39,455 nt of DNA from Bacteroidales bacterium. GTDB lineage: Bacteria; Bacteroidota; Bacteroidia; Bacteroidales; P3. How positions within the stretch are numbered: the stretch's first letter is position 1; each line of letters opens with the position of its first letter. The notes under the pieces are model-generated. The model worked only from the letters and a program-made list of their open reading frames with translations, searched no databases and was not told where the DNA came from. Position numbers and translations under genes: made by a program. Below are positions 1 to 6,965 of the stretch, one piece after another. The stretch spans positions 1-39,455 of the forward strand of contig JAGCUZ010000017.1 in NCBI GenBank assembly GCA_017962615.1. The letters run 5' to 3'.

Positions 1-68
1 AAAATCACCCCCGTTTTCCACCCTCTCGGCACCCAAAACCACCCCCGTTTTCCACCCCCTCGGCGCAC
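1..68. repeat. Two-unit 34-bp tandem repeat at window edge
   Basis: Bases 1-34 and 35-68 are near-identical copies of a C-rich unit (shared core ACCCCCGTTTTCCACC), joined with no spacer. Four differences are seen. The array may continue to the left of the window. Being contiguous, it is a minisatellite and not a CRISPR array. Confidence 0.85.
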
Positions 69-70
69 TA

Positions 71-182
71 AATATAGGGTACATTTAGAGAAGGTATAGA
101 GATGATAAAGAGTTGGTCCCACCAACTCCTTATCAACTATATACTTACGATTTACGTTCTATATACCAAAATCGGGGTGTTT
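71..182. repeat. Dispersed 112-bp hairpin element, copy 1
   Basis: This stretch aligns without gaps to 28223-28334. Its centre is a long imperfect palindrome: arms 94-117 and 121-144 (21 of 24 positions pair) around a CCC loop, with the inner stem GAGTTGGT/ACCAACTC. No ORF of note lies inside. The function is unknown; it could be a REP/MITE-like element, a terminator or a small RNA. From 183 to about 455 I see nothing recognisable. Confidence 0.8.
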
Positions 183-461
183 GCGAAAAAACAAAAGCAT
201 AAAATAATACCATATAACAATCTCATTGTAAATATATTGCAGAGATACTACCGAGAAATTGATAAAAAAAGCGGCATGACTGTCTAAACGCTGTAATCGG
301 GGGTGATGACGAGGGGGTGCAACCGGCTGTTGGAGATGTTTGATGAAACCTTTGGATATGTTTGATGAAATTGTTTTGCGGTGGCGCAATATTTTTATAT
401 AGTACTGCGTTAATGGGAAAGATTATCGGACGAATACCGTGCCGATACCGTCGAAAAAACG

Positions 462-469
462 TAATTTTG
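462..469 (+). promoter_or_regulatory. Promoter -7 box for the lipoprotein pair
   Basis: TAATTTTG matches the Bacteroidota TAnnTTTG box. No clear TTTG lies at the -33 position. Transcription would start near 476, about 20 nt before the ATG at 497, which supports that start over the ATG at 362. Confidence 0.5.
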
Positions 470-496
470 CAAACACACAGCCGATATAACCCCGCC

Positions 497-1423
497 ATGC
501 ACAGACATAGCAAACCAGTCTGCCTCACTTTGTTAATGGCATCCGTCATTATCCTCACGGGCTGCAGTTCGGGCCGTAGCCTGAAACAGACGATGCAGTT
601 TTCGGAATTGAACCTGGCCACGTCGACCAGCAACCCGTCGCAGCTGCTTTCGTACAACAGCAAGCCCACCCAGAACCACCTGCTGATACTCGCCCACGAG
701 TACCAGCGTGCCATACAGGCCGTTGGCGACGACTACTACGTGCGTCCGGGGCTGTACGCCGACTATGCGGTGGCGCTGGCCCGCCTTGGGTACGAGGAAG
801 AGGCCGCCGCGTGGTTCAACAAGGAGGCGGAGCGGTTTCCGGTGTCGAAGACCTACGTTGACGAGCTGAAACGCACCCTCGTGCCGCAGTATGCCAACGC
901 CAAACGGGTGGCCGACACGGTGAGCCTTACGCTGCCCGTACCCGTCGACGAGGAGGCTCTGGCCAAGGAGATAGCGCGGCAGTCGGTGCCGCCAACCCGC
1001 GAGGAGCTGGCGCGCGAACGTGCCGAGGCCCGCGAGCAGGCCGCCAAGGAGAAGAAAGAACTGCAGAAGGAACGCGAGCAGGAGCGCAAGGAGGCTGCCA
1101 AGGAGAAGAAACAGCTGCAGAAAGAAAAAGAGAAGGCCAAGAAACAGGCCGCCAAGGAGAAAGAGGCTGCCCGCAAGGAGGCCCTGAAAGAGAAGGAGGC
1201 CGCCCGCAAGCAGGCCATGAAGGAAAAGGAGGAGGCCCTGAAGGAGCTCCAGGAGCGCCGCAAGGAGGAGCAGAAGGCCATGGAGCAGGAACGCAAGGAC
1301 AACATACGCCTGGGCAAGGAGAAGGAAAAGGAGGCCAAGCAGGCCGAGGCCGAAAAGAAACGCCAGGAGCGCGGACAGAGCAAGATGGACCGTGCCGAAA
1401 AGAAGAAAGGAGGCGACCAATGA
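497..1423 (+). CDS. DUF4810-like lipoprotein with long K/E-rich helical tail
   Basis: This is a predicted 308-aa lipoprotein. The signal peptide ends in the lipobox LTGC (Cys23). Residues about 55-135 resemble DUF4810 (helical, TPR-like; note YADYAVALARLGYEEEAAAWF). That family usually sits between a CsgG-like lipoprotein and a DUF799 lipoprotein, in an operon thought to act at the outer membrane. From about residue 165 to the end the protein is almost entirely Lys, Glu, Ala and Gln with repeating AAKEKK/ARKEA units, predicted to be a long charged helix; most DUF4810 proteins lack this. I chose the ATG at 497 because it directly precedes the signal peptide and follows a promoter box; the reading frame is open upstream to 362. 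The stop overlaps the next gene in ATGA. No CsgG gene is visible. The family call is by eye. Confidence 0.65.
   Translation: MHRHSKPVCLTLLMASVIILTGCSSGRSLKQTMQFSELNLATSTSNPSQLLSYNSKPTQNHLLILAHEYQRAIQAVGDDYYVRPGLYADYAVALARLGYEEEAAAWFNKEAERFPVSKTYVDELKRTLVPQYANAKRVADTVSLTLPVPVDEEALAKEIARQSVPPTREELARERAEAREQAAKEKKELQKEREQERKEAAKEKKQLQKEKEKAKKQAAKEKEAARKEALKEKEAARKQAMKEKEEALKELQERRKEEQKAMEQERKDNIRLGKEKEKEAKQAEAEKKRQERGQSKMDRAEKKKGGDQ
1406..1413 (+). promoter_or_regulatory. Strong Shine-Dalgarno for the DUF799 gene
   Basis: AAAGGAGG lies 6 nt before the ATG at 1420 and inside the upstream CDS. Such a strong site is unusual for Bacteroidota and marks translational coupling at the ATGA overlap. Confidence 0.7.
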
Positions 1424-2265
1424 CCCTGAGCAAAAAACTTACCGTTACGCTGGCAGCCATAGGCCTGCTGCTGTGCACGGCCTGCAGCAGCACCAAGAAG
1501 GTAGAGCGCTACGAGATGGTGTACAACGAGGCCCCGCAGGTGATATACATAGCGCCTGTGATCGACCTCACGCCGCGCCGTCCCAACCACAACCCTACCG
1601 ACTCGGCCTACAACCGCGAGACATCGACGGCGGCCTACTACCTGTACCAGGCCATGGCCGAGCCGCTTAACCGCAAGGGATACTATACGATAAGTCCTTT
1701 CTCGTCGCGCGAGATAGTACGCCAGGAGAGCCGCACCACCACAGAGCTGAAAAACGGCGACCTGTCGGCGTATGCCACGCGCTACGGCGCCGACGCGGTG
1801 CTGTTTGCCACCATACACCGCTGGTACGACCAGCCGGGTGTGTGGACCGTGTATGTGGACTTTGCGCTGCGCTCGACGCGCACGGGGTCGATGATAGCCC
1901 ACACGGCGGTGAAGGCCGCCAAGGAGGTGCCGTACACCATAACCGGCAAACAGGTCAACCTTATCGACGACAGCCGTTTTGCCGAGAACATGGGAACCGA
2001 CAACGGCACCACGCAGAGGTGCATACTGCTTGAGCAGACGGCAGGCTTTGTGCTGCGCGACTACCCTGTGGCACGCGACAGGAGACAGTTCAACCGCGAC
2101 AAGTACGACGGCGCACTGCCCGACTACATAAAGCTGACAATCAACGACGAGGGTCGTTACCAAATGGAGCTGTCGTCGATGGAGGAGTTCGAATCGGGCA
2201 CAATACTGCTCGACAACGGAGCCGAAGAGCAGTCGATATTCAAACGTCTGTTCAACAAGAACTAA
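1420..2265 (+). CDS. DUF799 / GNA1162-family lipoprotein
   Basis: This is a 281-aa predicted lipoprotein: basic N-terminus, hydrophobic stretch, lipobox CTAC (Cys22). The body has the GNA1162/DUF799 pattern: IAPVIDLTPR, a conserved AEPLNRKGYYTISPF, then a GADAVLFATIHRWYD strand and a following beta region. In Proteobacteria this family is encoded with DUF4810 and CsgG-like lipoproteins, and here the DUF4810-like gene lies directly upstream with a 4-nt overlap, so the two call each other. The C-terminal about 80 residues, including a hydrophilic end, extend beyond the part I recognise. The likely place is the periplasmic face of the inner or outer membrane. The biochemical role of the family is not established. 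Confidence 0.7.
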   Translation: MTLSKKLTVTLAAIGLLLCTACSSTKKVERYEMVYNEAPQVIYIAPVIDLTPRRPNHNPTDSAYNRETSTAAYYLYQAMAEPLNRKGYYTISPFSSREIVRQESRTTTELKNGDLSAYATRYGADAVLFATIHRWYDQPGVWTVYVDFALRSTRTGSMIAHTAVKAAKEVPYTITGKQVNLIDDSRFAENMGTDNGTTQRCILLEQTAGFVLRDYPVARDRRQFNRDKYDGALPDYIKLTINDEGRYQMELSSMEEFESGTILLDNGAEEQSIFKRLFNKN

Positions 2266-2305
2266 GGAACAGTTTAAACGCGATTCGGGGTCATCCGGCC
2301 ACGAG

Positions 2306-3046
2306 TCAGCCGCACACCAGCCTCGGAGCCTCCGACGGGTCCATCTGAGGCACAAGCCGGCATGTGTCCATACGCAAAGCGAAGCGTATATCGTTGTCGT
2401 AGTCAAGCCTGCGGAGCCGCTCGACATGGGTGGCCTTGCCGCAATAGGCGTAGAGGTCGTCGCCAGCGGCGGCGAAGAGGTCCACAGCCATGACAGCCGC
2501 GTCGTTGGCCATGGCGTATAGCGGCTGTCCATCGCCGTCGCTGCGGCTCAAAAGCCTGCTTATAAAGGCTCCGGCAAAGAGGGTGTCCTCGAGGCTCACG
2601 GCCTCCTTCCATCCGGCACAAAGCACCACGATGTCCTGCGGGCAGGCCACGACGGCGTCGACAAGTGCGCTGATGTTGGCGAAAGCCCCGACGAAGAGCC
2701 TGCGGCTTGACGAGGCCTTGAGGATGGCCACGGTGCCGTTGGTGGTAGAATAGGCCAACCGCTTGCCTTTGAGGTCCATGGTGAGGTATTCGGTTGGCGA
2801 GTTGCCGCACACGGCGCCTTCGACCTTCTTGCCGTCGCGCTCGGACGCAAGGATGTAGCCCAGGTCGCGGTAGAACGGCAGCTCGTCGAGCGAAGCCAGC
2901 GGCACCACGCACTCGGCACCGGCCATGAAAGCCGCGCAGATGGAGGTGCTTGCCCTGAGAATGTCGACCACCACGGTGCAATGACCGTCGCGAATCTCGC
3001 GCAAATCATACATCACAGGACTAATACACAGTTCTATACGTCTCAT
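2306..3046 (-). CDS. comB: ComB-family 2-phosphosulfolactate phosphatase-like protein
   Basis: This 246-aa protein matches the ComB family, Mg2+-dependent phosphatases that release sulfolactate from 2-phosphosulfolactate in coenzyme M synthesis. Landmarks are VVVDILRASTSI near residues 25-36, the CGNSPTEY loop, STTNGT, and VLCAGW followed by SLEDTLFAGAF; the length is typical. It stands alone on the minus strand, convergent with the lipoprotein pair. No comA or comC homologue is seen nearby, and Bacteroidota are not known to make coenzyme M, so the true substrate here is uncertain. The ATG at 3046 sits about 17 nt from a predicted transcription start. Confidence 0.85.
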   Translation of the reverse strand: MRRIELCISPVMYDLREIRDGHCTVVVDILRASTSICAAFMAGAECVVPLASLDELPFYRDLGYILASERDGKKVEGAVCGNSPTEYLTMDLKGKRLAYSTTNGTVAILKASSSRRLFVGAFANISALVDAVVACPQDIVVLCAGWKEAVSLEDTLFAGAFISRLLSRSDGDGQPLYAMANDAAVMAVDLFAAAGDDLYAYCGKATHVERLRRLDYDNDIRFALRMDTCRLVPQMDPSEAPRLVCG

Positions 3047-3069
3047 TCTCTCGTAATGCTTTGAAAGTG

Positions 3070-3077
3070 CAAAGTTA
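3070..3077 (-). promoter_or_regulatory. Promoter -7 box of comB-like gene
   Basis: On the minus strand this reads TAACTTTG, a match to TAnnTTTG. The -33 region is weak. Transcription would start about 17 nt upstream of the ATG at 3046. Confidence 0.5.
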
Positions 3078-3192
3078 CACTTTTTTTGGAAACCGCGCCG
3101 ATTTCACGCCAGAATTTTCCCTCCGAAAATAATTAGTTCGCCCGTGCAATAAAAGCACATCTGTATCGTTACTATCATTTAAACAAATCATC

Positions 3193-3393
3193 ATGGCGAC
3201 AATAACACAGGAATACGACGGACACAACAGCGCTATCAAGCAGTTGATTGGCGTTATGCCACCCCTCGGTGCAAAAGAGCGCAAGGGCCATGACGAGACG
3301 ATGCATGCCATAGCTGACTACCGCAGCGGCAACGTCACCGTGTGCGACAGTTTCGAGGACTACCTCAAAAAAGTATCAATCTTGACAGATTAG
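3193..3393 (+). CDS. Small hypothetical protein, 66 aa
   Basis: This is a short soluble protein (N-terminus MATITQEYDG) without signal peptide or membrane segment. The shape, with an acidic C-terminal helix SFEDYLKKV, recalls small antitoxin-like Bacteroidales proteins that begin MATITQEYD, but no toxin partner lies downstream: the next 99 bp have no ORF. The ATG is preceded by an A-rich stretch. It is a likely real but low-information gene; a function cannot be assigned. Confidence 0.55.
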   Translation: MATITQEYDGHNSAIKQLIGVMPPLGAKERKGHDETMHAIADYRSGNVTVCDSFEDYLKKVSILTD

Positions 3394-3492
3394 TTGAAAA
3401 CATATCACTGGCGAAGAGGGTAAAGCAGGATCGCCTTCAAGTCAGTCACAAAGAATAAGTTCACAGAGCCTGCACGGTAAATTCACAAAGAT

Positions 3493-4911
3493 ATGAAATC
3501 AAAATTACTCGTATTCTCGGTCTTGACAGTTTTAACATTGGGGTCAGCGTGGGCCAAACCCGTTGACAGGGCAACCGCTTGCGCCGTCGCAACCAATTTC
3601 TATGCCATGAAATGCAAGCATGCCCCCGAATCATTGAGCGCCACCATAGCCTACGAGGCAACTGCGCTCAGCGGCAAGGATGCATCCAGCCCCAGTTTCT
3701 ATGTGGTCAACTTCGGAAACGAGGGCTTTGTCATAGTGGCCGGAGACGACAGGGCGCAGCCGGTGCTGGCCTTCTCGGACGAAGGCGCTTTTGTGGCCGA
3801 GAACATGCCTGCCCATATCCGCTTTTTCCTGGACGGGTACACGGAAGGGATACAGTATATAACCGACAATCAGCAATACAGTGATGAAGCCACCACGCAG
3901 CAGTGGGAATCGCTGCTTTCCGACAGCCATCCAGCGCCGAAAGCCGGCGATGTGGTCGTAGGACCGCTGCTTGGCAGCAACAAGTGGGCCCAGACCATGT
4001 ATTACAACGACTTATGCCCCGAGGATGCTACCGGCAACGCCGCCTATGGCGGTCATGCGGCTGTAGGGTGCGGTGCCATTGTCATGGGACAGGTGATGCG
4101 CTATTGGCGTTTCCCCACCACGGGCAACAGCCGACGCTCCTACAACAGCAGCCGTTACGGTACGCTCTCGGCCAACTTCGGCGCCACCACCTACCATTAC
4201 GAGAATATGCCCAACGCACTCACCCAATCGTATCATCCCGACAGCTGCGTGGAGGCTGTGGCCACTTTGCTGTATCACTGCGGCGTCGCGGTCAAGATGA
4301 ATTACGGTCCGGCCGCGAGCGTGGCCAACTCGAACAACATCGTGTCGGCACTCTCGACCTATTTCACATACCCCACCACCGTGCGGTATATTGAGAAGGC
4401 AAGTGTCACTTCGTCGCAATGGCTTGATTACCTGAAAGGCGAGCTCGACGAAAAGGCTCCTTTCATGTACGGCGGCAGCGGCAGCTATGGCGGGCACGTG
4501 TGGACCTGCGACGGCTATCGGGACGACGACTATTTCCATTTCAACTGGGGCTGGGGCGGTCAGCAAAACGGATACTTCGCCCTCACAAGCTGCAGCTCGT
4601 ACGGATTCAACAGCAACCATGCCATCATTATAGGCATCCGCGGTCCTGAACTGCCGGAAGCCATCGACGAGCATATCGCTGGAGATGTCAAGATATTCCC
4701 CAACCCTTCGGACGGCATGGTGTACGTGCGTACAGAATCACAGCAGGCACTGGAGCTGCAGGTTCTTGACATATCAGGCAGAATGCTTTCGCACAAAAGC
4801 GTGACCGGCAACGAGTTCACCGTGAACATGTCGGAGTATGCCTCGGGTACGTACATTCTTAGACTGGTCACAGAAAAAGGTGTTGAGACTCGCAGAATTA
4901 TCAAGAAGTAA
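3493..4911 (+). CDS. C10 (streptopain-like) cysteine protease with T9SS sorting tail
   Basis: This is a 472-aa secreted protease. Order: signal peptide (cleavage near residue 21); Spi-like inhibitory prodomain (about 25-140); C10 peptidase domain (about 155-385); type A C-terminal sorting domain (about 395-472). The catalytic Cys is Cys193 in VGCGAIVMGQVM and the catalytic His is His335 in GGHVWTCDGY, followed by the NWGWGG block at 351-356, the hallmark of SpeB-like enzymes. The tail starts VKIFPNPSDG and ends with TYILRL and a basic RRIIKK, as in cargo of the type IX secretion system, so the mature protein is likely exported across the outer membrane and either released or anchored there. 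An ABC exporter gene begins 39 bp downstream and may be co-transcribed. No T9SS machinery genes are in the window. Confidence 0.92.
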   Translation: MKSKLLVFSVLTVLTLGSAWAKPVDRATACAVATNFYAMKCKHAPESLSATIAYEATALSGKDASSPSFYVVNFGNEGFVIVAGDDRAQPVLAFSDEGAFVAENMPAHIRFFLDGYTEGIQYITDNQQYSDEATTQQWESLLSDSHPAPKAGDVVVGPLLGSNKWAQTMYYNDLCPEDATGNAAYGGHAAVGCGAIVMGQVMRYWRFPTTGNSRRSYNSSRYGTLSANFGATTYHYENMPNALTQSYHPDSCVEAVATLLYHCGVAVKMNYGPAASVANSNNIVSALSTYFTYPTTVRYIEKASVTSSQWLDYLKGELDEKAPFMYGGSGSYGGHVWTCDGYRDDDYFHFNWGWGGQQNGYFALTSCSSYGFNSNHAIIIGIRGPELPEAIDEHIAGDVKIFPNPSDGMVYVRTESQQALELQVLDISGRMLSHKSVTGNEFTVNMSEYASGTYILRLVTEKGVETRRIIKK

Positions 4912-4950
4912 AACGTTTTCGACAAGGTCCGCACTATAACGGGCACATCA

Positions 4951-6645
4951 GTGAAGCAGATAGCCAAAGCCTTCAACCTTGTGTGGCGGTGCAGCCACAA
5001 GGCTCTGACGCTCAAAATACTCTACACAGTAATACAGAGCGTGTTGCCGCTGTGCAACCTCTATCTGCTGAAGCTGTTGGTCGACGAGGTGACGCAACTG
5101 ATAGGCAACGAGAGCGTGGGGCAAGAGGTGGCCGGCGCATGGCTAATGATGCCGCTGGCTGTAGTGACCATAGCCTTTTGCTCGCTGTTTCTGCTCAACA
5201 GGCTCATAACTACGCTGTCGAACCTTAACAACGATATACTGCAGCAGAGGCTTGTAGACTATGTGAGCAACATAATACACACACAGTCGGCCAAGCTGGA
5301 CATGGCATACTACGACAATCCCGACTACCACGACACATTCCACCGTGCGCAACAGGAGGCCACCTACAGACCGATGCAGGTGATAAACAACCTGTTGGGC
5401 ACAGCCGGCGCCATACTGTCGATAGCAGGCGTCACGGTGCTGGTGGTGAGCTGGTCGTGGGAGGTGCTGCTGCTCATGATAGTGTCGATACTCCCCTCGT
5501 TCTTCGTGAAACTGGCCAAGTCGAAGCGCATATACGCCTTCAGGCGCGCCACCACCCAACTGTCGCGCCGAAGCAACTATTTCTCGGCACTCCTGACCGG
5601 CTACTTGTCGGCCAAAGAGGTGCGGGCCTTCGGGCTGGCGCCGATGCTGACGAAGCGTTTTGTGGGTGTGCGGGCCATGCTTGTAAGCAAAATACTGAAG
5701 ATATCGCGCTGGATAGCAGCCTGCGACGCGCTGTGCGCACTGCTTGAGACCATGGCGCTGCTGGCGGTCATCGTCATCCTTACCACGGAGACCGTTGCAG
5801 GCACGATGACGATAGGCTCGTTTGTGATGATTTTCGAGGCGTTCCGCCGCGGACAAGGGTATATGAACGCGTTGGTGACAGGCATCAGCGGGATATACGA
5901 CAACAGGCTGTTTCTGAACAACCTGTTTGAATTTCTTGAACTAAAGCCTAAGATAGTGTCGCCCGCCGTGGCACAGAAATTCCCCGAGGTTGTTGAACGT
6001 GTGGACTTTGAGCATATCACTTTTGCCTATCCACCCAACACCGAGAACGGACGACGCGTGGATGTGCTCAAAGACTTCAGCCTTATGGCAAAGCGTGGCA
6101 CCATCACTCACATAACAGGAGAAAACGGCTACGGCAAGACCACCCTGCTGAAGCTGATGCTGAGGCTGTACGACCCCGACGAGGGACGCATAACCATAAA
6201 CGGCATCGACATAAAAGAGTTCGACCTTAACGACTTGCGCCGCGGGGTGAGCGCTGTGTTCCAAGACTATATGCGCTACTACTTCACGGCAGGCGAGAAT
6301 GTGCGTATGGGCTACGTGGAGCAGATGGAACAAGGCGACGAGGCCGACGACAGCCTGCGAATGACCGAGGCCCTGAGGCAGAGCGGCGCCGAAAAGATAA
6401 TGCAACGCCTGCCCGAAGGACTTGGAACTATGCTGGGGCGCATGTTCGACAAAGGAGAAGAGCTGAGCATGGGGCAATGGCAACGTATCGCGCTGGCTCG
6501 GCAGCTGTACCGACAGGCACAGGTGCTGGTGTTTGACGAGCCCATGGCCTGGATGGACGTAGAAAGCCGGAAAGCCTTCAGGGCACATCTCGAAGAGCTG
6601 AAAGAAAACCACGTGGTCATCCTCATATCGCATCTTGAGGATTGA
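4951..6645 (+). CDS. ABC exporter, fused permease and ATPase
   Basis: This 564-aa protein has an N-terminal membrane domain with about six helices (residues about 20-300) and a C-terminal ATPase. Walker A is GENGYGKTT (Gly390-Thr398), the signature is LSMGQ (505-509), Walker B is VLVFDEP (Asp529, Glu530) and the switch His is His561. The protein stops only three residues after that His, so the usual C-terminal helix is missing. The D-loop region reads AWMD where SALD is usual. It begins with GTG. A half-transporter of this kind would act as a homodimer in the inner membrane, exporting lipid, peptide or drug; the substrate is not indicated. The upstream C10 protease is its only close neighbour. 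Confidence 0.88.
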   Translation: MKQIAKAFNLVWRCSHKALTLKILYTVIQSVLPLCNLYLLKLLVDEVTQLIGNESVGQEVAGAWLMMPLAVVTIAFCSLFLLNRLITTLSNLNNDILQQRLVDYVSNIIHTQSAKLDMAYYDNPDYHDTFHRAQQEATYRPMQVINNLLGTAGAILSIAGVTVLVVSWSWEVLLLMIVSILPSFFVKLAKSKRIYAFRRATTQLSRRSNYFSALLTGYLSAKEVRAFGLAPMLTKRFVGVRAMLVSKILKISRWIAACDALCALLETMALLAVIVILTTETVAGTMTIGSFVMIFEAFRRGQGYMNALVTGISGIYDNRLFLNNLFEFLELKPKIVSPAVAQKFPEVVERVDFEHITFAYPPNTENGRRVDVLKDFSLMAKRGTITHITGENGYGKTTLLKLMLRLYDPDEGRITINGIDIKEFDLNDLRRGVSAVFQDYMRYYFTAGENVRMGYVEQMEQGDEADDSLRMTEALRQSGAEKIMQRLPEGLGTMLGRMFDKGEELSMGQWQRIALARQLYRQAQVLVFDEPMAWMDVESRKAFRAHLEELKENHVVILISHLED

Positions 6646-6965
6646 GAAACCGACGGCGGGTCGGCGAAATCTTATTGCAGAAAGGTCGGCAGACGACCGT
6701 TTCAAGCGTTTCCTGCACCCATGATTGCCGGTGCCGAAAACGAGGTTATCAACAGATAAAAACAATCTGTTGAGTTTTTTTTTTGCAATTGTCATAAAAA
6801 ATCATTTACTTTGCAAAGAAATGCCCTTGAAGGGTGCTTATTTTAAAATGTTGCTAATGTTGTATTTGTGCTCAAATATCAACAGTCTGTGTGTAAGCAT
6901 AAACAAGGGTAGGCTTATAATATGTATACATTAAATAAAGAAATAAAAAGATAAACATCCATCCT
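6646..6965. other. Intergenic region before topA
   Basis: These 320 bp are AT-rich towards topA. They hold one good promoter candidate (6782-6813). A 37-codon open stretch from ATG 6821 has no recognisable features and I do not call it. Confidence 0.6.
6782..6813 (+). promoter_or_regulatory. Promoter candidate upstream of topA
   Basis: TTTG (6782-6785), then 20 nt, then TTACTTTG (6806-6813), which is one base off TAnnTTTG. Transcription from about 6820 would give topA an untranslated leader of about 145 nt. Confidence 0.45.

Noticed and set aside
362-496. Upstream start codons for the DUF4810-like gene
   Set aside because: They would place a promoter box inside the coding region and push the lipoprotein signal peptide 45 residues inward.
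853-2532. Long minus-strand ORF opposite the two lipoprotein genes
   Set aside because: It mirrors GC-rich coding DNA, has a low-complexity translation and no start context; the plus-strand genes explain the region.
6725-6934. 69-codon ORF before topA
   Set aside because: AT-rich, no homology signs, and it spans a promoter candidate; a 37-codon internal version cannot be excluded but has no support.
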